Assembly: GCA_030248195.1 (NCBI GenBank)
Contig: JASAND010015646.1
Span: forward strand, 44,414 to 108,413
DNA: 64,000 nucleotides
Direction of reading: 5' to 3'
From: Trissonchulus latispiculum
Taxonomy: Eukaryota; Nematoda; Enoplea; Enoplida; Ironidae
Part shown: positions 12,002 through 28,859 of the stretch, piece after piece
Layout of the letters: each line of letters starts with the position of its first letter
Numbering within the stretch: the first letter of the stretch is position 1
Translations under genes and position numbers: made by a program
Notes under the pieces: model-generated
Databases searched by the model: none
What the model saw: only the letters and a program-made list of their open reading frames with translations
Told to the model about the DNA's origin: nothing

Positions 12002-12700
12002 GTATGTATATGTACGTACGTATTTTCTATTTTCCAAATGTCCCAGTGCAGCAGACTTATGTTGCACAGCGTTCACTAAATGAGCGTTCGCATTTTTGGA
12101 TAGCTGAGTTTTGCATTTGTATATATATACGTAGTTTATGCGTATATATGCGCAACCAACGCATACAAGCAAACATCAATAAATTTTGCGTCTTTGCGGG
12201 GCAATACTGGGATAGTTTAGTTTCAGTGATTAAATTCCTTGCTGGACGCCGCCCTACCTCGGAGACTCTCTGAGTTGGTTCGCTGTGAGGAGGACACTCT
12301 TGCAGGGGGGGGGTTCCCTTGTCCACATTCAGAAACTTTGAACTGATTGTATTTGATAGAATTTTGATGCCAAATGTGACATCTGTGCAAGGACATATAG
12401 ACTACAATACAGTGCACAAACGTCTTTGTTATATTCGGATACCGCTGGTGTGTACGTATAAACATATACATACGACGTACGTATATAAGTTTTTACTATG
12501 CGTACGCATATTATGATATTGTGTATAACTTGTGTGTTTCAGTGCATATTCCAGTGTGCAATTTTATGTGTAAATCCCGTTTGTGCTATTATACGTGTGT
12601 ATACCGAGGGACTGAATGCAATGTTTTCCGTGAATGCATGTGCGTTAGTGTAAAAAATCCACTGCTTGGAAGTCTTTCGGCTGGCTCTTTCTCGTTGAAA
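12002..12700. other. left-arm non-coding sequence
   Basis: TA/CG-alternating sequence (ACGTACGTA, TATATACG) shared with the right arm; no gene recognised. Confidence 0.5.
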
Positions 12701-13022
12701 ATGTGTTGAAAAGTGGTGAGTTATATTCGTATATATATCCATCTTTTTAAAAACGATTTTAGTAGTGTGCGGGGGAGAGCTGAAAACCCACACTTTTTGG
12801 TCCCGCGCTCGTTTTCCCAGAAATCTTTCAGTTGTATGTGCGTTTGTATCCCATTATTCTTCAATGTATAAATTATTGACCTTTGATTTGATTTATGTAC
12901 TGTATGTGCTGTGTCTCTTCTCTCATGTAACTACGTGGGGGTTTGAACGACATTTTTCAGGCAATAATATGAGTGACGAGCGTGAGAAGTTAATGTTCAA
13001 ACTGCTGCAGCTCCTGCTTTAA
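12701..13022 (+). other. possible small spliced unit conserved in both arms
   Basis: A donor-like AAAAGTGGTGAGT near 12710 and an acceptor-like ACATTTTTCAG at about 12960 bracket roughly 246 nt. The downstream piece encodes MSDEREKLMFKLLQLLL and a stop. All elements recur on the minus strand of the right arm (17764-18085). Conservation between arms is expected from the duplication and is not evidence of coding; it could be 3'-UTR exons of the neighbouring gene, a non-coding transcript, or chance. Confidence 0.2.
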
Positions 13023-14068
13023 ATTATGGAGATGGCAGATGGGTAACTTGTTTTGTGAAATTATATTTTGATAGATAGAGTAGGGTACAAACTAGCGCTG
13101 TGTGATTAAATCAAACTTAACTAAACTACATACCGAAACACCATTTACTTACTGTCGATGTTTGATGTCGTATGAATCGTATGTAAACTTTGTAATAAAT
13201 TTAGTTGCAGTTGTAGTTTGCTTTTTATGCCAAACCTTGTGGTATATTGTAAATGCTTGTGCTCTATGTATTCGTTAATGCATTTGTTTTGTCTGTAACT
13301 CTTGGCTTATAATGGTTTATTAATGCTTTATATAGCTAAGGAGTATTTTAATTATTGTCGTTCTTTGTGGTTTTTTATTATCATTTTGGGGTTATCACCG
13401 CTTGATTAAGCAAAAATTTGTCTTGGCTAATGATGTAGCGAACGACTATAGTGTTGGAGATAATGTTCAAACTTGTGTATACTTTGGCTATTCAAAACTG
13501 GTTTGGCTTCACACGAGTTGCAAACACTGAAGATAATGCATTTTTCGCTGCAAACTTTTAAAACTTGTTGTGATGTTTAACTTCAACAAACTGTCTTTTA
13601 CGATAAGTATGTATATATATGTGTGTGTATATATATATATACATATTTGTATACATAATATGCATATATCCTAAATATGGGCCTGGATGTGCCCGTACTG
13701 TAACTGTAAAATGATTGCTGAAACGTTAACCGTGTTAAGTTCTCAACAGCAACTGCTGTTTTTGTGAAAAGAGTTCTGAATTTGAGTAGCAGATTTTCTG
13801 TTTGGAATGTCAAAAAGAAGTTTTGTTTGGTGTATATTCCGCCATTTTAATAGGGCTACATTCTATATGTTAAAGGGAGGTGTGTATATATTTTGCCGTG
13901 CTTTCTGTATTACTATTAAACTGTTGCGGCTTAGATGAAAAGTTCTGTGTAGAACGCACAAGTCCAACGGCGTTTAAGTTCACATTTTTATTTACATTGA
14001 TTTTGTTTAAATAATGAGTAAGAGCCTGCAAAAATCCGGTTGTAACTTAATTTAGGGTTGTTTATTTA
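13023..14068. other. left-arm non-coding remainder
   Basis: AT-rich, with a TATATA/TGTGTG patch at 13610-13640. No gene recognised; mirrored at 16723-17760. Confidence 0.5.
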
Positions 14069-15514
14069 GGGGGGGGGGAGGGTGGGTGAAAATAAGGAAA
14101 TAAAGAAGGGATGGAATAATAATTGAGAGGAGAAGGATGAGATATTTTTGGGATGTAAGTGAAGAAAGATAGATATAATGAGTGGGAAGTGTGAAAATAG
14201 GTGGGGGTTGTAGGAGGGGGGGGTTGTGGGAGAGGGGGGGGGGGGGTGTGTATGTATGTAGGATGAAGAATGAGAGAATTGGGGGAGGGGGATTTGGGGG
14301 GTTTTGGAAACTTGCGAAATTTCGTGTCACCACCGCACAGATTTCTGGAGCATTAATACCTGGTGACTTTTTGAGCCAAATACAAAAAAGTTCCTCGGCC
14401 CACATGTCCTTCTTATCAGGACCAGTGATGGAACCGGGTCAATTAAGCTTGACCCAGTGACCCGGTTAAGCCCTGACCCGGTGACCCGGTTTTCCAGAAA
14501 ATTCCAAAAGTTGCAAAAAATCTTCGATTCTGCCTACGAACGTTAAGTTTTTAGTGTCCATTTCCATAATCACTTTGAAAAGAATAACCACGACATGTAT
14601 GTTTGCTCTAGAGTTTCTTGAAATGCGTTTAATAGTATAGCTGTAGCATTTTCTAAATTTATGCAGAAATTAGTTGCAAAACCAATAATTTATCCGTCTG
14701 GGAAATTTTGCAGGGTCTAATACGAGTATATGCTTGTCCAAAAACACGGAGTATACTTTAAAAATTTGGTTTTTATGTCAGAAAATTGCTAATTTAGCTA
14801 GTTTCGTGAACTCATTTGAAATTTCTGATTATAAGCTTTAAAACGATGTAATAAAGCTCTTTCCAACTCCCAAAATTGCGAAAGTTATAGCGTTCCAAAA
14901 ACTCTCTATAAAAACCCTGCTCAAAAGATTCCAGAACTTTAAAATTGAGTTAAACAAGCTAAAAGGATTAATTTTAACTCGGCTATACTATACTCTATGC
15001 ATTCACTATTTCCTGGGAATTTTCCAAAGGATATAGGATATGCAAAGAAATAGGCCCAAAGAACCAATAAATCTTTGAAAATTTGGGGACAAAAGAATTA
15101 GCTTGAGGACAAAAGAATTAGCTTAACTTTAATTAGTTCAACTTAAATTTTACAGTATATTTCCGTTTTTAATCCGTTTGTATTTCTGGAATCGATTCCG
15201 CAAATAAGGGAGCACTACAAAAACACATAGGTACAGTAATGATCAAGTGCAGCCATTAAATCTTTCTCATTGAACATTTCTACATCTGTGACCTTTTTAA
15301 AAAATTATGTTGCATCTCTAAAACGGGAGAATTCAAGGCAAATCTATAGTACTCAGTTTTGATAATTTTATTTTTTAGGAGCTGGGGCCTTCTCCTAATG
15401 AAATGGCTTCATAGAAATATTGTTAATTACGTTAGGAAACAATTAAAAATTCGATTCGGAAAAAATAAATTAATTGGAAAGTTCAAAATAGATGTTAAAA
15501 ATTATTTACAACTG
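14069..15514. other. spacer of giant inverted repeat, first part
   Basis: 14069-14310 is purine- and G-rich. At about 14420-14495 GACCCGGT/ACCCGGTT repeats look like the end of an hAT-like MITE whose partner I could not find. The rest is AT-rich with no recognised gene. Confidence 0.45.
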
Positions 15515-15665
15515 AACGGTGAAATCTTTCCCCCGGGAAAAATTTCATCTAGGATATTTTTCCGGGGGGAAAGATTTCACCGGTGATATTTTTCCGGGGG
15601 GGGGGATTTCACCGGTGAAATTTTTCCGGGGGGAAATTTCTAGGGGGAAAATTTCACCGTGGCAA
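15515..15665. repeat. CCGGGGGGAAA/TTTCACCGG short repeats
   Basis: Imperfect repetition of TTTTTCCGGGGGGAAA and TTTCACCGGTGA, including ACCGGT palindromes. It probably derives from a MITE terminus. Confidence 0.6.
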
Positions 15666-15739
15666 CAGCCCGGAAAATTTCTTGTCACCACGGCCAAATG
15701 ATTATGTGCGCTATTATAAAATTGAGACAAATCGCCGAT

Positions 15740-16420
15740 TTTAAATCACAGAATAAATTTTCAGTTTCTAGCGTTCAGTTTGTCACCTGGGGTGTTGTTT
15801 CGCTCGAGTACACCGCCACAATCCAATCCACTCAAAACTTGACCAAATTAGTTAGAATTGAGTATGGATACGTCTTCCACAAAGCTGAGTTCAAATATGG
15901 CAAATTTTATCTATTTCGAGAAAACGAAGTTAGATGTTTCGATTCATGTGGGCAGGGGAAGGCAAACAGAAAAATGTTTTGACCTCGATTGTGCCGAAGT
16001 TGTATATATGAATTTTTGGGTCGCAGAGCCCTAACCTGAAGTCAGTTTATCGATTGAGGTTTTCGCTAGCTCATCGTAGTTTATATACATACTAAGCTTA
16101 CACCTTTAGCTTCGACTGGGCTAACGAAAAGCTGACCCGAAAAACATCATTCAGGTTCGTGTTCTACGACCCAGAAAACCTCTATGTGCAATTTTTCAGC
16201 CAAATCAGGAAAAATGCTTCGCTTTTCCATTGCCTGCCATCACCCGCCAATCGGAAAATTTTGCGATATTTGAACTCAGCGTGGTAGAAAATACCCATAC
16301 CACCTAATTTTAGCACAGCTTATCGTCGGATGAATTCTGAGCGGTGGGGAGATTGGCATCGAGGGTGAAAACTGACGGGTTTCGGCCAGCTGTGCAAAAA
16401 TATTCGTCTGCTCCAATGCT
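15740..16420. repeat. diverged inverted repeat inside the spacer
   Basis: GCTGAGTTCAAATATGGCAAA near 15885 is matched in inverse orientation near 16262-16290 (TTTGCGATATTTGAACTCAGC). GGGTCGCAGAG at about 16020 faces CTACGACCCAG at about 16170. The centre is near 16085, which differs from the centre of the large repeat (about 15395), so this is an independent foldback. The left side carries a 107-codon open frame I do not recognise. Confidence 0.55.
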
Positions 16421-16722
16421 ATACTCGCTATCTTTTTTCTATCTCATTCTGCTACAATCTGGAAGATGCCCTCAAAAATATCTCATGCTCGTTTGTCGCT
16501 ACAGCCTCAAGACTGATGCGAAGGTTTGTCCAAAGCTGTACCATGCTTGGGTTTCGCTCCTTTGAGCTGGCTCCGAAGTTTAGTGCGTGTCCCGTAGATT
16601 TATCTGGGTTGGGTCTTATTTAGCTGCTACAGAAATTTACGCAACAGCTGCAACCAGTTTCATTTTGATTTCCGCACAAGCGAGTTTCGCAGCAATTCCC
16701 ACTTTGCTCGACATCCTTTGAA
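16421..16722. other. spacer remainder, nothing recognised
   Basis: No ORF or repeat of note before the right arm begins at 16723. Confidence 0.45.
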
Positions 16723-18788
16723 ATAAACAACCCTAAATTAAGTTACAACCGGATTTTTGAGCTCTTACTCATTATTTAAACAAATCAATGTAAATAAGAA
16801 ATGTGAACTTAAACGCCGTTGGACTTGTGCGTTCTACACAAACTTTTCATCTAAGCCGCAACAGTTTAATAGTAATACAGAAAGCACGGCAAAATATATA
16901 CACACCTCCCTTTAACATATAGAATGTAGCCCTATTAAAATGGCGGAATATACACCAAACAAAACTTCTTTTTGACAGCATTCCAAACAGAAAATCTGCT
17001 ACTCAAATTCAGAACTCTTTTCACAAAAACAGCAGTTGCTGTTGAGAACTTAACACGGTTAACGTTTCAGCAATCATTTTACAGTACAGTACGGGCACAT
17101 CCAGGCCCATATTTAGGATATATACATATTATGTATACAAATATGTATATATATATATACACACACATATATATACATACTTATCGTAAAAGACAGTTTG
17201 TGAAGTTAAACATCACAACAAGTTTTTAAAGTTTGCAGCGAAAAATGCATTATCTTCAGTGTTTGCAACTCGTGTGAAGCCAAACCAGTTTTGAATAGCC
17301 AAAGTATACACAAGTTTGAACATTATCTCCAACACTATAGTCGTTCGCTACATCATTAGCCAAGACAAATTTTTGCTTAATCAAGCGGTGATAACCCCAA
17401 AATGATAATAAAAAACCACAAAGAACGACAATAATTAAAATACTCCCTAGCTATATAAAGCATTAATAAACCATTATAAGCCAAAATTTACAGACAAAAC
17501 AAATGCATTAACGAATACATAGAGCACAAGCATTTACAATATACCACAAGGTTTGGCATAAAAAGCAAACTACAACTGCAACTAAATTTATTACAAAGTT
17601 TACATACGATTCATACGACATCAAACATCGACAGTAAGTAAATGGTGTTTCAGTATGTAGTTTAGTTAAGTTTGATTTAATCGCACAGCGCTAGTTTGTA
17701 CCCTACTCTATCTATCAAAATATAATTTCACAAAACAAGTTACCCATCTGCCATCTCCATAATTTAAAGCAGGAGCTGCAGCAGTTTGAACATTAACTTC
17801 TCACGCTCGTCACTCATATTATTGCCTGAAAAATGTCGTTCAAACCCCCACGTAGGTACATGAGAGAAGAGACACTGCACATACAGTACATAAATCAAAT
17901 CAAAGGTCAATAATTTATACATTGAAGAATAATGGGATACAAACGCACATACAACTGAAAGATTTCTGGGAAAACGAGCGCGGGACCAAAAAGTGTGGGT
18001 TTTCAGCTCTCCCCCGCACACTACTAAAATCGTTTTTTAAAAAGATAGATATATATACGAATATAACTCACCACTTTTCAACACACATTTTCAACAAGAA
18101 AGAGCCAGCCGAAAGACTTCCAAGCATTGGATTTTTTACACTAACGCACATGCATTCACGGAAAACATTGCATTCAGTCCCTCGGTATACACACGTATAA
18201 TAGCACAAACGGGATTTTCACATAAAATTGCACACTGGAATATGCACTGAAACACACAAGTTATACACAATATCATAATATGCGTACGCATAGTAGAAAC
18301 TTATATACGTACGTCGTATGTATATGTTTATACGTACACACCAGCGGTATCCGAATATAACAAAGACGTTTGTGCACTGTATTGTAGTCTATATGTCCTT
18401 GCACAGATGTCACATTTGGCATCAAAAATTCTATCAAATACAATCAGTTCAAGAGTTTCTGAATGTGGACAAGGGAACCCACCCTATGCGCCGGAAGTCC
18501 TCCTCACAGCGAACCACTCTGAAGTCTCCGAGGTAGGGCGGCGTCCAGCAAGGAATTTAATCACTGAAACTAAACTATCCCAGTATTGCCCCGCAAAGAC
18601 ATAAAATTTATTGATGTTTACTTGTATGCGTTGGTTGCGCATATATACGCATAAACTACGTATATATATACAAATGCAAAACTCAGCTATCCAAAAATGC
18701 GTACGCTCATTTTGTGAACGCTGTGCAACATAAGTCTGCTGCACTGGGACATTTGGAAAATAGAAAATACGTACGTACATATACATAC

Positions 18789-19161
18789 TAGAGATGAGCA
18801 TTTCAGCCAGTCGGCCCGGCCCGGCCCGCGGGCCGGGCCGAGCAAGGTTTTGGAGCGGGCCGGGCCGGGCCGAGAAATTTTTTAACTGCGGGCCGAAACG
18901 GGCCGGATCGACCCTCCAAAATGTTTTGAAATCACTAAAATTAGCTAAATATTTACGCATTCTGGTTAATTTACAGCACAATTTAACATTTCGTAGCACA
19001 TTTCCACCATGCATTGAAGCCTTTGAAATAAAATTGTTAGCAAACTTTTGGAAATTTTCTTTTGACGGGTCGGGCCGGGCCGAATTTTGTTAGCTTGCGG
19101 GCCGGGCCGGGCCGAGCAAGGTTTTGGAGCGGGCCGGGCCGAAAACATCTGCTCATCTCTA
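18789..19161. mobile_element. hAT-like MITE with CGGCCC arrays, right-arm copy
   Basis: 373 bp bounded by TAGAGATGAGCA and TGCTCATCTCTA, with flanks ATACATAC (18781-18788) and ATACATAT (19162-19169), 7 of 8 identical. Both subterminal zones are arrays of GGCCCG/CGGGCC. No transposase, so non-autonomous. Confidence 0.88.
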
Positions 19162-19251
19162 ATACATATATACGTGCGTATACATTAGTGGTTGGGAACA
19201 ATAACACATTAAATACATCAATTATCGGAACAGAACGCAGATAATAATCTT

Positions 19252-23661
<4,410 letters not shown>

Positions 23662-23865
23662 TTTCATTGTCACTAACATGGAATGACAATTGAAATTATA
23701 TACTAAATTAAAACTTTTAACCAATTAAATTCAGAGTAAAAAAGAAAACTTTATAGATATGAGAAGCAAGATGAATATACCCCGACCTAAAAACACAAAC
23801 GATATATACGTATATATACATACATATATACAGTATATACATGTATATATATCAGACATATCTAT

Positions 23866-24561
23866 ACAAGAAAGAAAAATGTTCCTAAGGAGCATTACCT
23901 ATTATTAATTACCTATTAAACATTTTTTGACTCTAATGTTGACCGTTCTCCTGGGCTTATTCTAGTGGGGGGGGTGGGGGCCCCCCCCATAAACACCCTT
24001 CCCCCCCAAAAATCGTTCCCCCCCCCAAAAAATCGCCCCCCCCCAAAAAAAGTGGGTGCCCCTTTTGGTACCAAATTTTGCCCTGAAAAAATCGCTCAGA
24101 AGGCCAAATTTTCAAAAATTTTCCGGCTTCGCCGGACATTTTTACTCAGTTTTTGCCCTTTTCAACACTAAATCTGCTTATTTTTGCTATAAAAATCAAC
24201 TTTTATAGTATATGCCAGAAAAACAGCGCTATTTTTAGCATATTTTTCGAAAAATTTTCGCCCCCCCCCCAAAAATTCCTTGCCCCTCGGACCTTTGGGG
24301 GGGGGCCCCCAAGAAAAAATCCCTAGAATAAGCCCAGTTCTCTATGCGACAAACGCTGAAGTGAAGCATGCAAGCACGCGAATATGGGTTGTTCGGCGAC
24401 GCTGTGCCCATATTAGTTCGCCCACAACCTAGTCCTCCTGTCTTTTAGAACCTAGCCCCATATTAAGCGTTTTCAAAACTAGTCCTCTCTTGATTTCGCA
24501 ACCTCACCCCATCCACCCATATTACTTTTCCATGCTCCGGAGGAGCATTTTTCTTTCTTGT
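23866..24561. mobile_element. MITE with ACAAGAAAGAAAAATG termini
   Basis: ACAAGAAAGAAAAATGTTCC at 23866 faces GGAGCATTTTTCTTTCTTGT ending at 24561. Internally AAGGAGCATTACC faces its counterpart TTTTCCATGCTCCGG. It is split by the element at 23951-24337. The ends resemble those of 43810-44600 (ACAAGTAGGAAAAATGCTCC), suggesting one superfamily. No clear target duplication. Confidence 0.65.
23951..24337. mobile_element. CTGGGCTTATTCTA MITE, copy 1
   Basis: Termini CTGGGCTTATTCTA and TAGAATAAGCCCAG, with flanking 5-bp duplication TTCTC (23946-23950 and 24338-24342). Inside are long C runs, the hairpin CCGGCTTCGCCGG and AT-rich filler. No coding capacity. Confidence 0.88.
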
Positions 24562-24771
24562 CCTCTTAGCACTTTAACGATTCTCTGAAAATATTCTAAT
24601 GTTGTTGAACATTGGCCTTCAGATTAGCTCGCATGTCGAGGCCGAGGTAGAATTGGCAAGGGGGAGCCTCCATGAACGAATTTCCCCATCAAAAAAGTGG
24701 ATCCCCTCTTTGGTACCAACTTTTGCAGTGAAAAAATCAGAAAGCTAAATTTTCAAAATTTTTCTTGTTTA

Positions 24772-25197
24772 ACTATTAAATTAGTATTATACAAACAGTG
24801 GTCCATGGGCGTTTTTTCGGAATCGGCATTTTAAAATTTTATTTTTGTGATCCAAAAAACCGCCCACCCGTCGAAAAGACGTCCGTGGGCGATATTTTGG
24901 AAACCAGACTACAATTGTTGTCTTGTTAATTTCCGACAGTTTTCGCAAGTTTCTGCTCACAGCAAGCCTGTCCAACCAATGTATGTTTTCCACTAGTCTT
25001 CCCAAAGAACTCACCACGAATTCTGAACTAGAAATTGTTTAAAAACTCAGTACTTTCTTCACAAATTTCAGGGTTTAGAAGTCATGGCCGAGGGCATTGA
25101 ATGATCCAAAAAAGCGCCCATCCCCCGAAAAAACCGCCCGGCGTTTTATCGGGTGGGCCACTGTTTGGCATAATACGGTAGTTCAATTAGACGGCAT
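24772..25197. mobile_element. MITE with CAGTGG...CCACTG inner ends
   Basis: ATTATACAAACAGTGG at about 24785 is matched inversely by CCACTGTTTGGCATAATACG at about 25155. Similarity continues outward about 15 bp on both sides and inward as GGGCGTTTTTTCGG. The end family is not assigned and no target duplication was read. Confidence 0.6.
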
Positions 25198-25295
25198 AGC
25201 TTAATTTTCCGGCTTAATGATGGATGCGTTTCAGTGAGATTAATGAGTTAAGAAGGAGCCGAGCATCCCGGAGGGTATTCACAGTACACAGGACT

Positions 25296-25885
25296 ATGAT
25301 GCCACTTTTTGCGAGTGGTATAATGACAAGTTGTTCGTCTCGCCAAGGGTTTTCATTTGATACCAAACTTGACCACTAATGAAGACTTTCATTTTTGAGC
25401 CCCACCGGACCCACTGGGAGTCGGACACCCACCCACAGGACGATGGGGCCAGTTTTTGTGGGTGGTATAATGACAAAAGTTGTTTGCCATGCCAAGGGCC
25501 TTCATTTGACATCAAACATGACCACTTTTGAAGACTTTCATTTTTGACCCCCGCCGGACCCACCGGGGGTGGGGTACCCACCCACAAGACTATGGGCCAC
25601 TTTTTGTGGGTGGTAAATGACAGTTGTTTGCCATGCCAAGGGCTTTCATTTGATATCAAACGTGACAACTTTTGAAGACTTTCATATTATTTGACCCCCA
25701 CCGGACCCACTGGGGATGGGGGTGGGGCACCTACCCACAGGACGATGGGGTCACTTTTTGTGCGTGGTATAATGACAAAAGTTGTTCGTCTGCCAAGGGC
25801 TTTCATTTGATACCCAACTTGATCAGTTTTGAAGACTTTCATTTTTGATTCCCCACAGGACCCCCGACCCACAGGCCCTGGGGGT
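25296..25885. repeat. tandem repeat of about 150 bp, four units
   Basis: CACTTTTTGTGGGTGGTA-type anchors at about 25302, 25450, 25598 and 25751 give spacings of 148, 148 and 153 bp. Each unit has a CCACCGGACCCACTGGG-like GC segment and an ACTTTTGAAGACTTTCATTT segment. Minus-strand frames cross it but decay with the repeat and are not proteins. Confidence 0.85.
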
Positions 25886-26095
25886 CAGGGGTCACATCCA
25901 CTGACGTCGGCAGTATGCTCATCGTTTTCAGCGACCACGATTTACTATATATATGGGTACCACCCCCTAAGGCCGAAAAACGTAATTTTTAGCGACTTTT
26001 AGGCCATTTCTAGGGAAAGTGGGACTTTCACTTTTGGGAAAGTGGGAAGAGAAACTTTTCGCCAAAACAGGTGAAAAATGCAAAGTTTAGGGCCA
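25886..26095. repeat. isolated relative of the 44.8-kb satellite
   Basis: GCTCATCGTTTTCAGCGACC and GATTTACTATATATATGGG, followed by GGCCGAAAAACG, match the degenerate last unit of the satellite near 47040-47110. It marks a dispersed single copy. Confidence 0.7.
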
Positions 26096-26106
26096 TCTCC
26101 TGAAAG

Positions 26107-26803
26107 CTACAGAGCGAAATTAAAAAAATCCCTCTCGCTACTTTGTGTGCATTGGCCGAAATATTCAAATAAAATAAACCAAACCGATCTAGCTGCTAGC
26201 CTGTGAAAAAAGTCCACCACAACCGAAGTGCCAAAATAGCGAAAGTCCGACTTTGGGGCCTTGGCACAGAGCCACAATTGGCTAGGTGCCAAAATGACCA
26301 AAAAGGTAGCATGTAGGACAGATAAAGTCAAAACAGCCACAAGTCCACGGATCCCGGAGGATACGATATCACAGTTAGAGAAATGAAAATCAAACGTGGA
26401 CACCCAAAGTCAGACCAACCTTAATCACGCAACCGGTTTCGACGCTCCACCGGGGGCATATTCTTCAGGCGATTCTTCACACGCTGCTGCCGTTCCTGAG
26501 GGGTCAGATAGCGGGGGATCCAATTTTGGGAGGGAAGGAAAATTTCAAAGTTCTCTAGGGTTGGGGCTCCAGGGGTCAGACGGGGAAGAACCGGGGGGAC
26601 CGGAGGACCGAAATTGCCGGGAGGGTCGGTAGGCGGCAAGGAGGCAGGGACTGGGGGGACCGGAGGACCGGAACTGCCGGGAGGGTCGGTACCACTGTTA
26701 TTGATGTTGTTGTTGTCGACAGAATCCAAATGGATGCTAGTAAACCTGGACCCGGGGGGTGGGCATTTGTTGTGACGGAGAACGTGCTCCCAGTTGATTC
26801 CAA
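26107..26803 (-). CDS. proline-rich ORF fragments, unknown
   Basis: The frame at 26421-26729 has two imperfect copies of a PPGxxGPPVPPV segment and then a basic ERQQRVKNRLKNMPP stretch. A second frame overlaps at its 5' side and a third (26107-26403) follows. The proline segment is duplicated at DNA level (GGGGGACCGGAGGACCG twice). It could be the gag-like ORF1 of a retroelement in decay; I recognise no domain. Confidence 0.2.
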
Positions 26804-27240
26804 AAGGATGGTCAGAAAATAGTTGACTAATCCACCACTTTTCTTTCTTCTTCCGGATAGTTTCGTCGTCAGAATCTGACGAATCGAATACGAACCAAAA
26901 GTATGGTGATACTTGTAGTACTATTAGCGTACTTTACGATGGTAACATTGTTACCCTATCGGATCGCTAATTAGCTGGCACCAGGTCAACACGGTCTCCA
27001 GGGGGCCGCGCAGACCCCTTTACACCCTGCTTTTGGGTCGCCCCCCCCCAGGATTCGGGCCTTCCCCTCCCCCAGAACTCTAAAGTGCCTGGAATAATAG
27101 GGTTGAGGGTAAATTTTGAAAAATTTTTCCGGCGTCGCCGGATTTTTACCAAGTTTTAAGCATTTTTTAGCTATTTTAAGCTTAAACCCAGGCTTCCCCC
27201 CTCAGAAATTTTTGCCTAGGGAAAAACCAGACACCCCCAG
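26804..27240. other. MITE-like debris
   Basis: C-rich runs and the hairpin CCGGCGTCGCCGG near 27130, as in the MITEs elsewhere in the window. Termini not resolved. No gene. Confidence 0.4.
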
Positions 27241-27760
27241 GTGGTAACAAGTCGGCTAAACCGATATACTCAGGGCGAGGAGGAAATCAGACCCCTTAAG
27301 CTTTCAGCCACGACCTACCGGTATGTGGACATGCTCTGGCTGATCGATAACCTGTTTCCCAGCTATGGGCAAATAGCACACCTCCAGGACTGGCGCCCCT
27401 GGTTGTATCCCAGCCAGAAACTGCTCTATGAATGAACATGTCAAACCGAAATCAGACCCATGCTGGATGGCTCCCGCCACTCGGGTCTTCCCCCAGCCGG
27501 ACGCCGATCGTGGAAACCTGTGGCTGAGGGGACAATCAAACCGGGTTTCGGCGCGTCTCTCCACGGCACAAGTGAAAGTATCTTCCAGAATCAACATTGC
27601 TTCTTGGAACGTCCGCTCACTACGCTCCCTTGGATCCAAAGAACTCCTCGCTAGATCTCTAGACGAGAGAGATATCTATATCGCCTGTCTTTCGGAGACT
27701 CGCATTCCTGATTCCGGCAGCACCGCACTACCAACACCTGTAGTGCCCGGATGTCGGCCC
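27241..27760 (+). pseudogene. RTE-like LINE, 5' part with N-terminal endonuclease
   Basis: From about 27586 the frame reads INIASWNVRSLRS and later CLSETRIPDSG, the first two signature blocks of the APE-type endonuclease of non-LTR retrotransposons. Upstream sequence may be 5'-UTR or the end of ORF1. The domain stops after VVPGC at about 27750. The expected next block (YYSGPTDGSGQQGVGIA) appears only at 35517, so I infer one LINE copy split by the 27.76-35.52 kb insertion cluster. Confidence 0.7.
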
Positions 27761-28850
27761 AATAGGGATGGGCGGGAGGGAAGGACTGGAAAAAAAAGTT
27801 TTTCCGTTTTTTCTATTTTTTCCGATGGGGTGGAAAAATAGAAAAATATTCCTAGTGCTATTTTAACGACTTTTACAGAGGAAAATAATGTTTTCTGAAC
27901 TTTTCCTACGATTTCGCACTATTTACAACCTTTTCCGTGGGTCATAGTAGGTGGGGGTATGCTAAATCTGAAAAAATTGTATATGGGTTTTTTCGAAGCA
28001 TCGTAAAAAAAGGAAAAATATTCGAGACATGTTCTGAAAGTTAATTTATGAAATCAGAACATTATGAAACTATAAAAAAACACTGTTTAATGAACTAATA
28101 AGACAATATCCATGAATTTGAGCTGATTCTGGGATTTAAGATTTTTGCCATGGAATGTGCATATATATATATGGTTGCGTAACTCAGGTAGACTTAACAA
28201 TTCCATGTGTAACAGTGGAATGTTCAGCCAAAGCTTTTTGAAACGTCTGGTATCATAGGGGTCCCGGCAGCGACCCCTATAATATGTGTGAAAAGCGGCT
28301 GGAGACTGTAAAATAAGCTGCGCAGAAGCTGCGCAAAATCCTGCGCAGATTTCATGCGCAAATTGTAGAGCACATCGAGTTTAGTATGTCTGTGAAGTTT
28401 CAGCCCCGTATCACTTACCGTTAAAAAGTTGCGCCCCGGACCGGTTATGGCAGAGATGTTTTTTTCCGGTTTCTCCTATTTGATGGTTGTATTGGACATA
28501 ATGTTCGCCGCTTTCACGTGATCTGCAGCGGTGGGCCAACCTAAAGGGCTATGGGGTCTAGTAGTACCCTCTAAAGAATTTAAGAATCACAACTTTTTTT
28601 GCGCCGCAGCTGCGCCACAGCGCCGCAGTGGCGCCGCAAAGTCGGCTCATAGCGAAAAGTGGCCATTTTTGTGGTCGTCGCTCAGGTCGAACGTTACGAA
28701 CTGGAGCGGATTTCTTTTTATATTCTGAAATTACATATATATATTGAACTAACTAACGGTCCAGGTTGCGTTTCTCTATCACTTCCCTAGCGACCACAGT
28801 GGCCCGCCAAAAATGGCGAAAATTCGAAAAATGAAAAATCGAAATTTCTC
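27761..28850. other. start of insertion cluster inside LINE
   Basis: It begins with TAGGGATGGGCGGGAGGG, an hAT-like terminus, then purine-rich and AT-rich filler. At about 28310-28445 a GCTGCGCAGAAGCTGCGCA segment and TTAAAAAGTTGCGCCCC resemble the sequence at 10080-10200. No ORF of note. Confidence 0.4.
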
Positions 28851-28859
28851 GCTATCTAT

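Noticed and set aside
12765..13022. 85-codon ORF conserved in both arms as a real protein
   Set aside because: The arms are duplicates, so conservation is expected; the frame crosses a plausible splice acceptor and has no recognised domain. Kept only as a low-confidence spliced unit.
24787..25017. 76-codon minus-strand ORF
   Set aside because: Lies inside a MITE and has no recognisable features.
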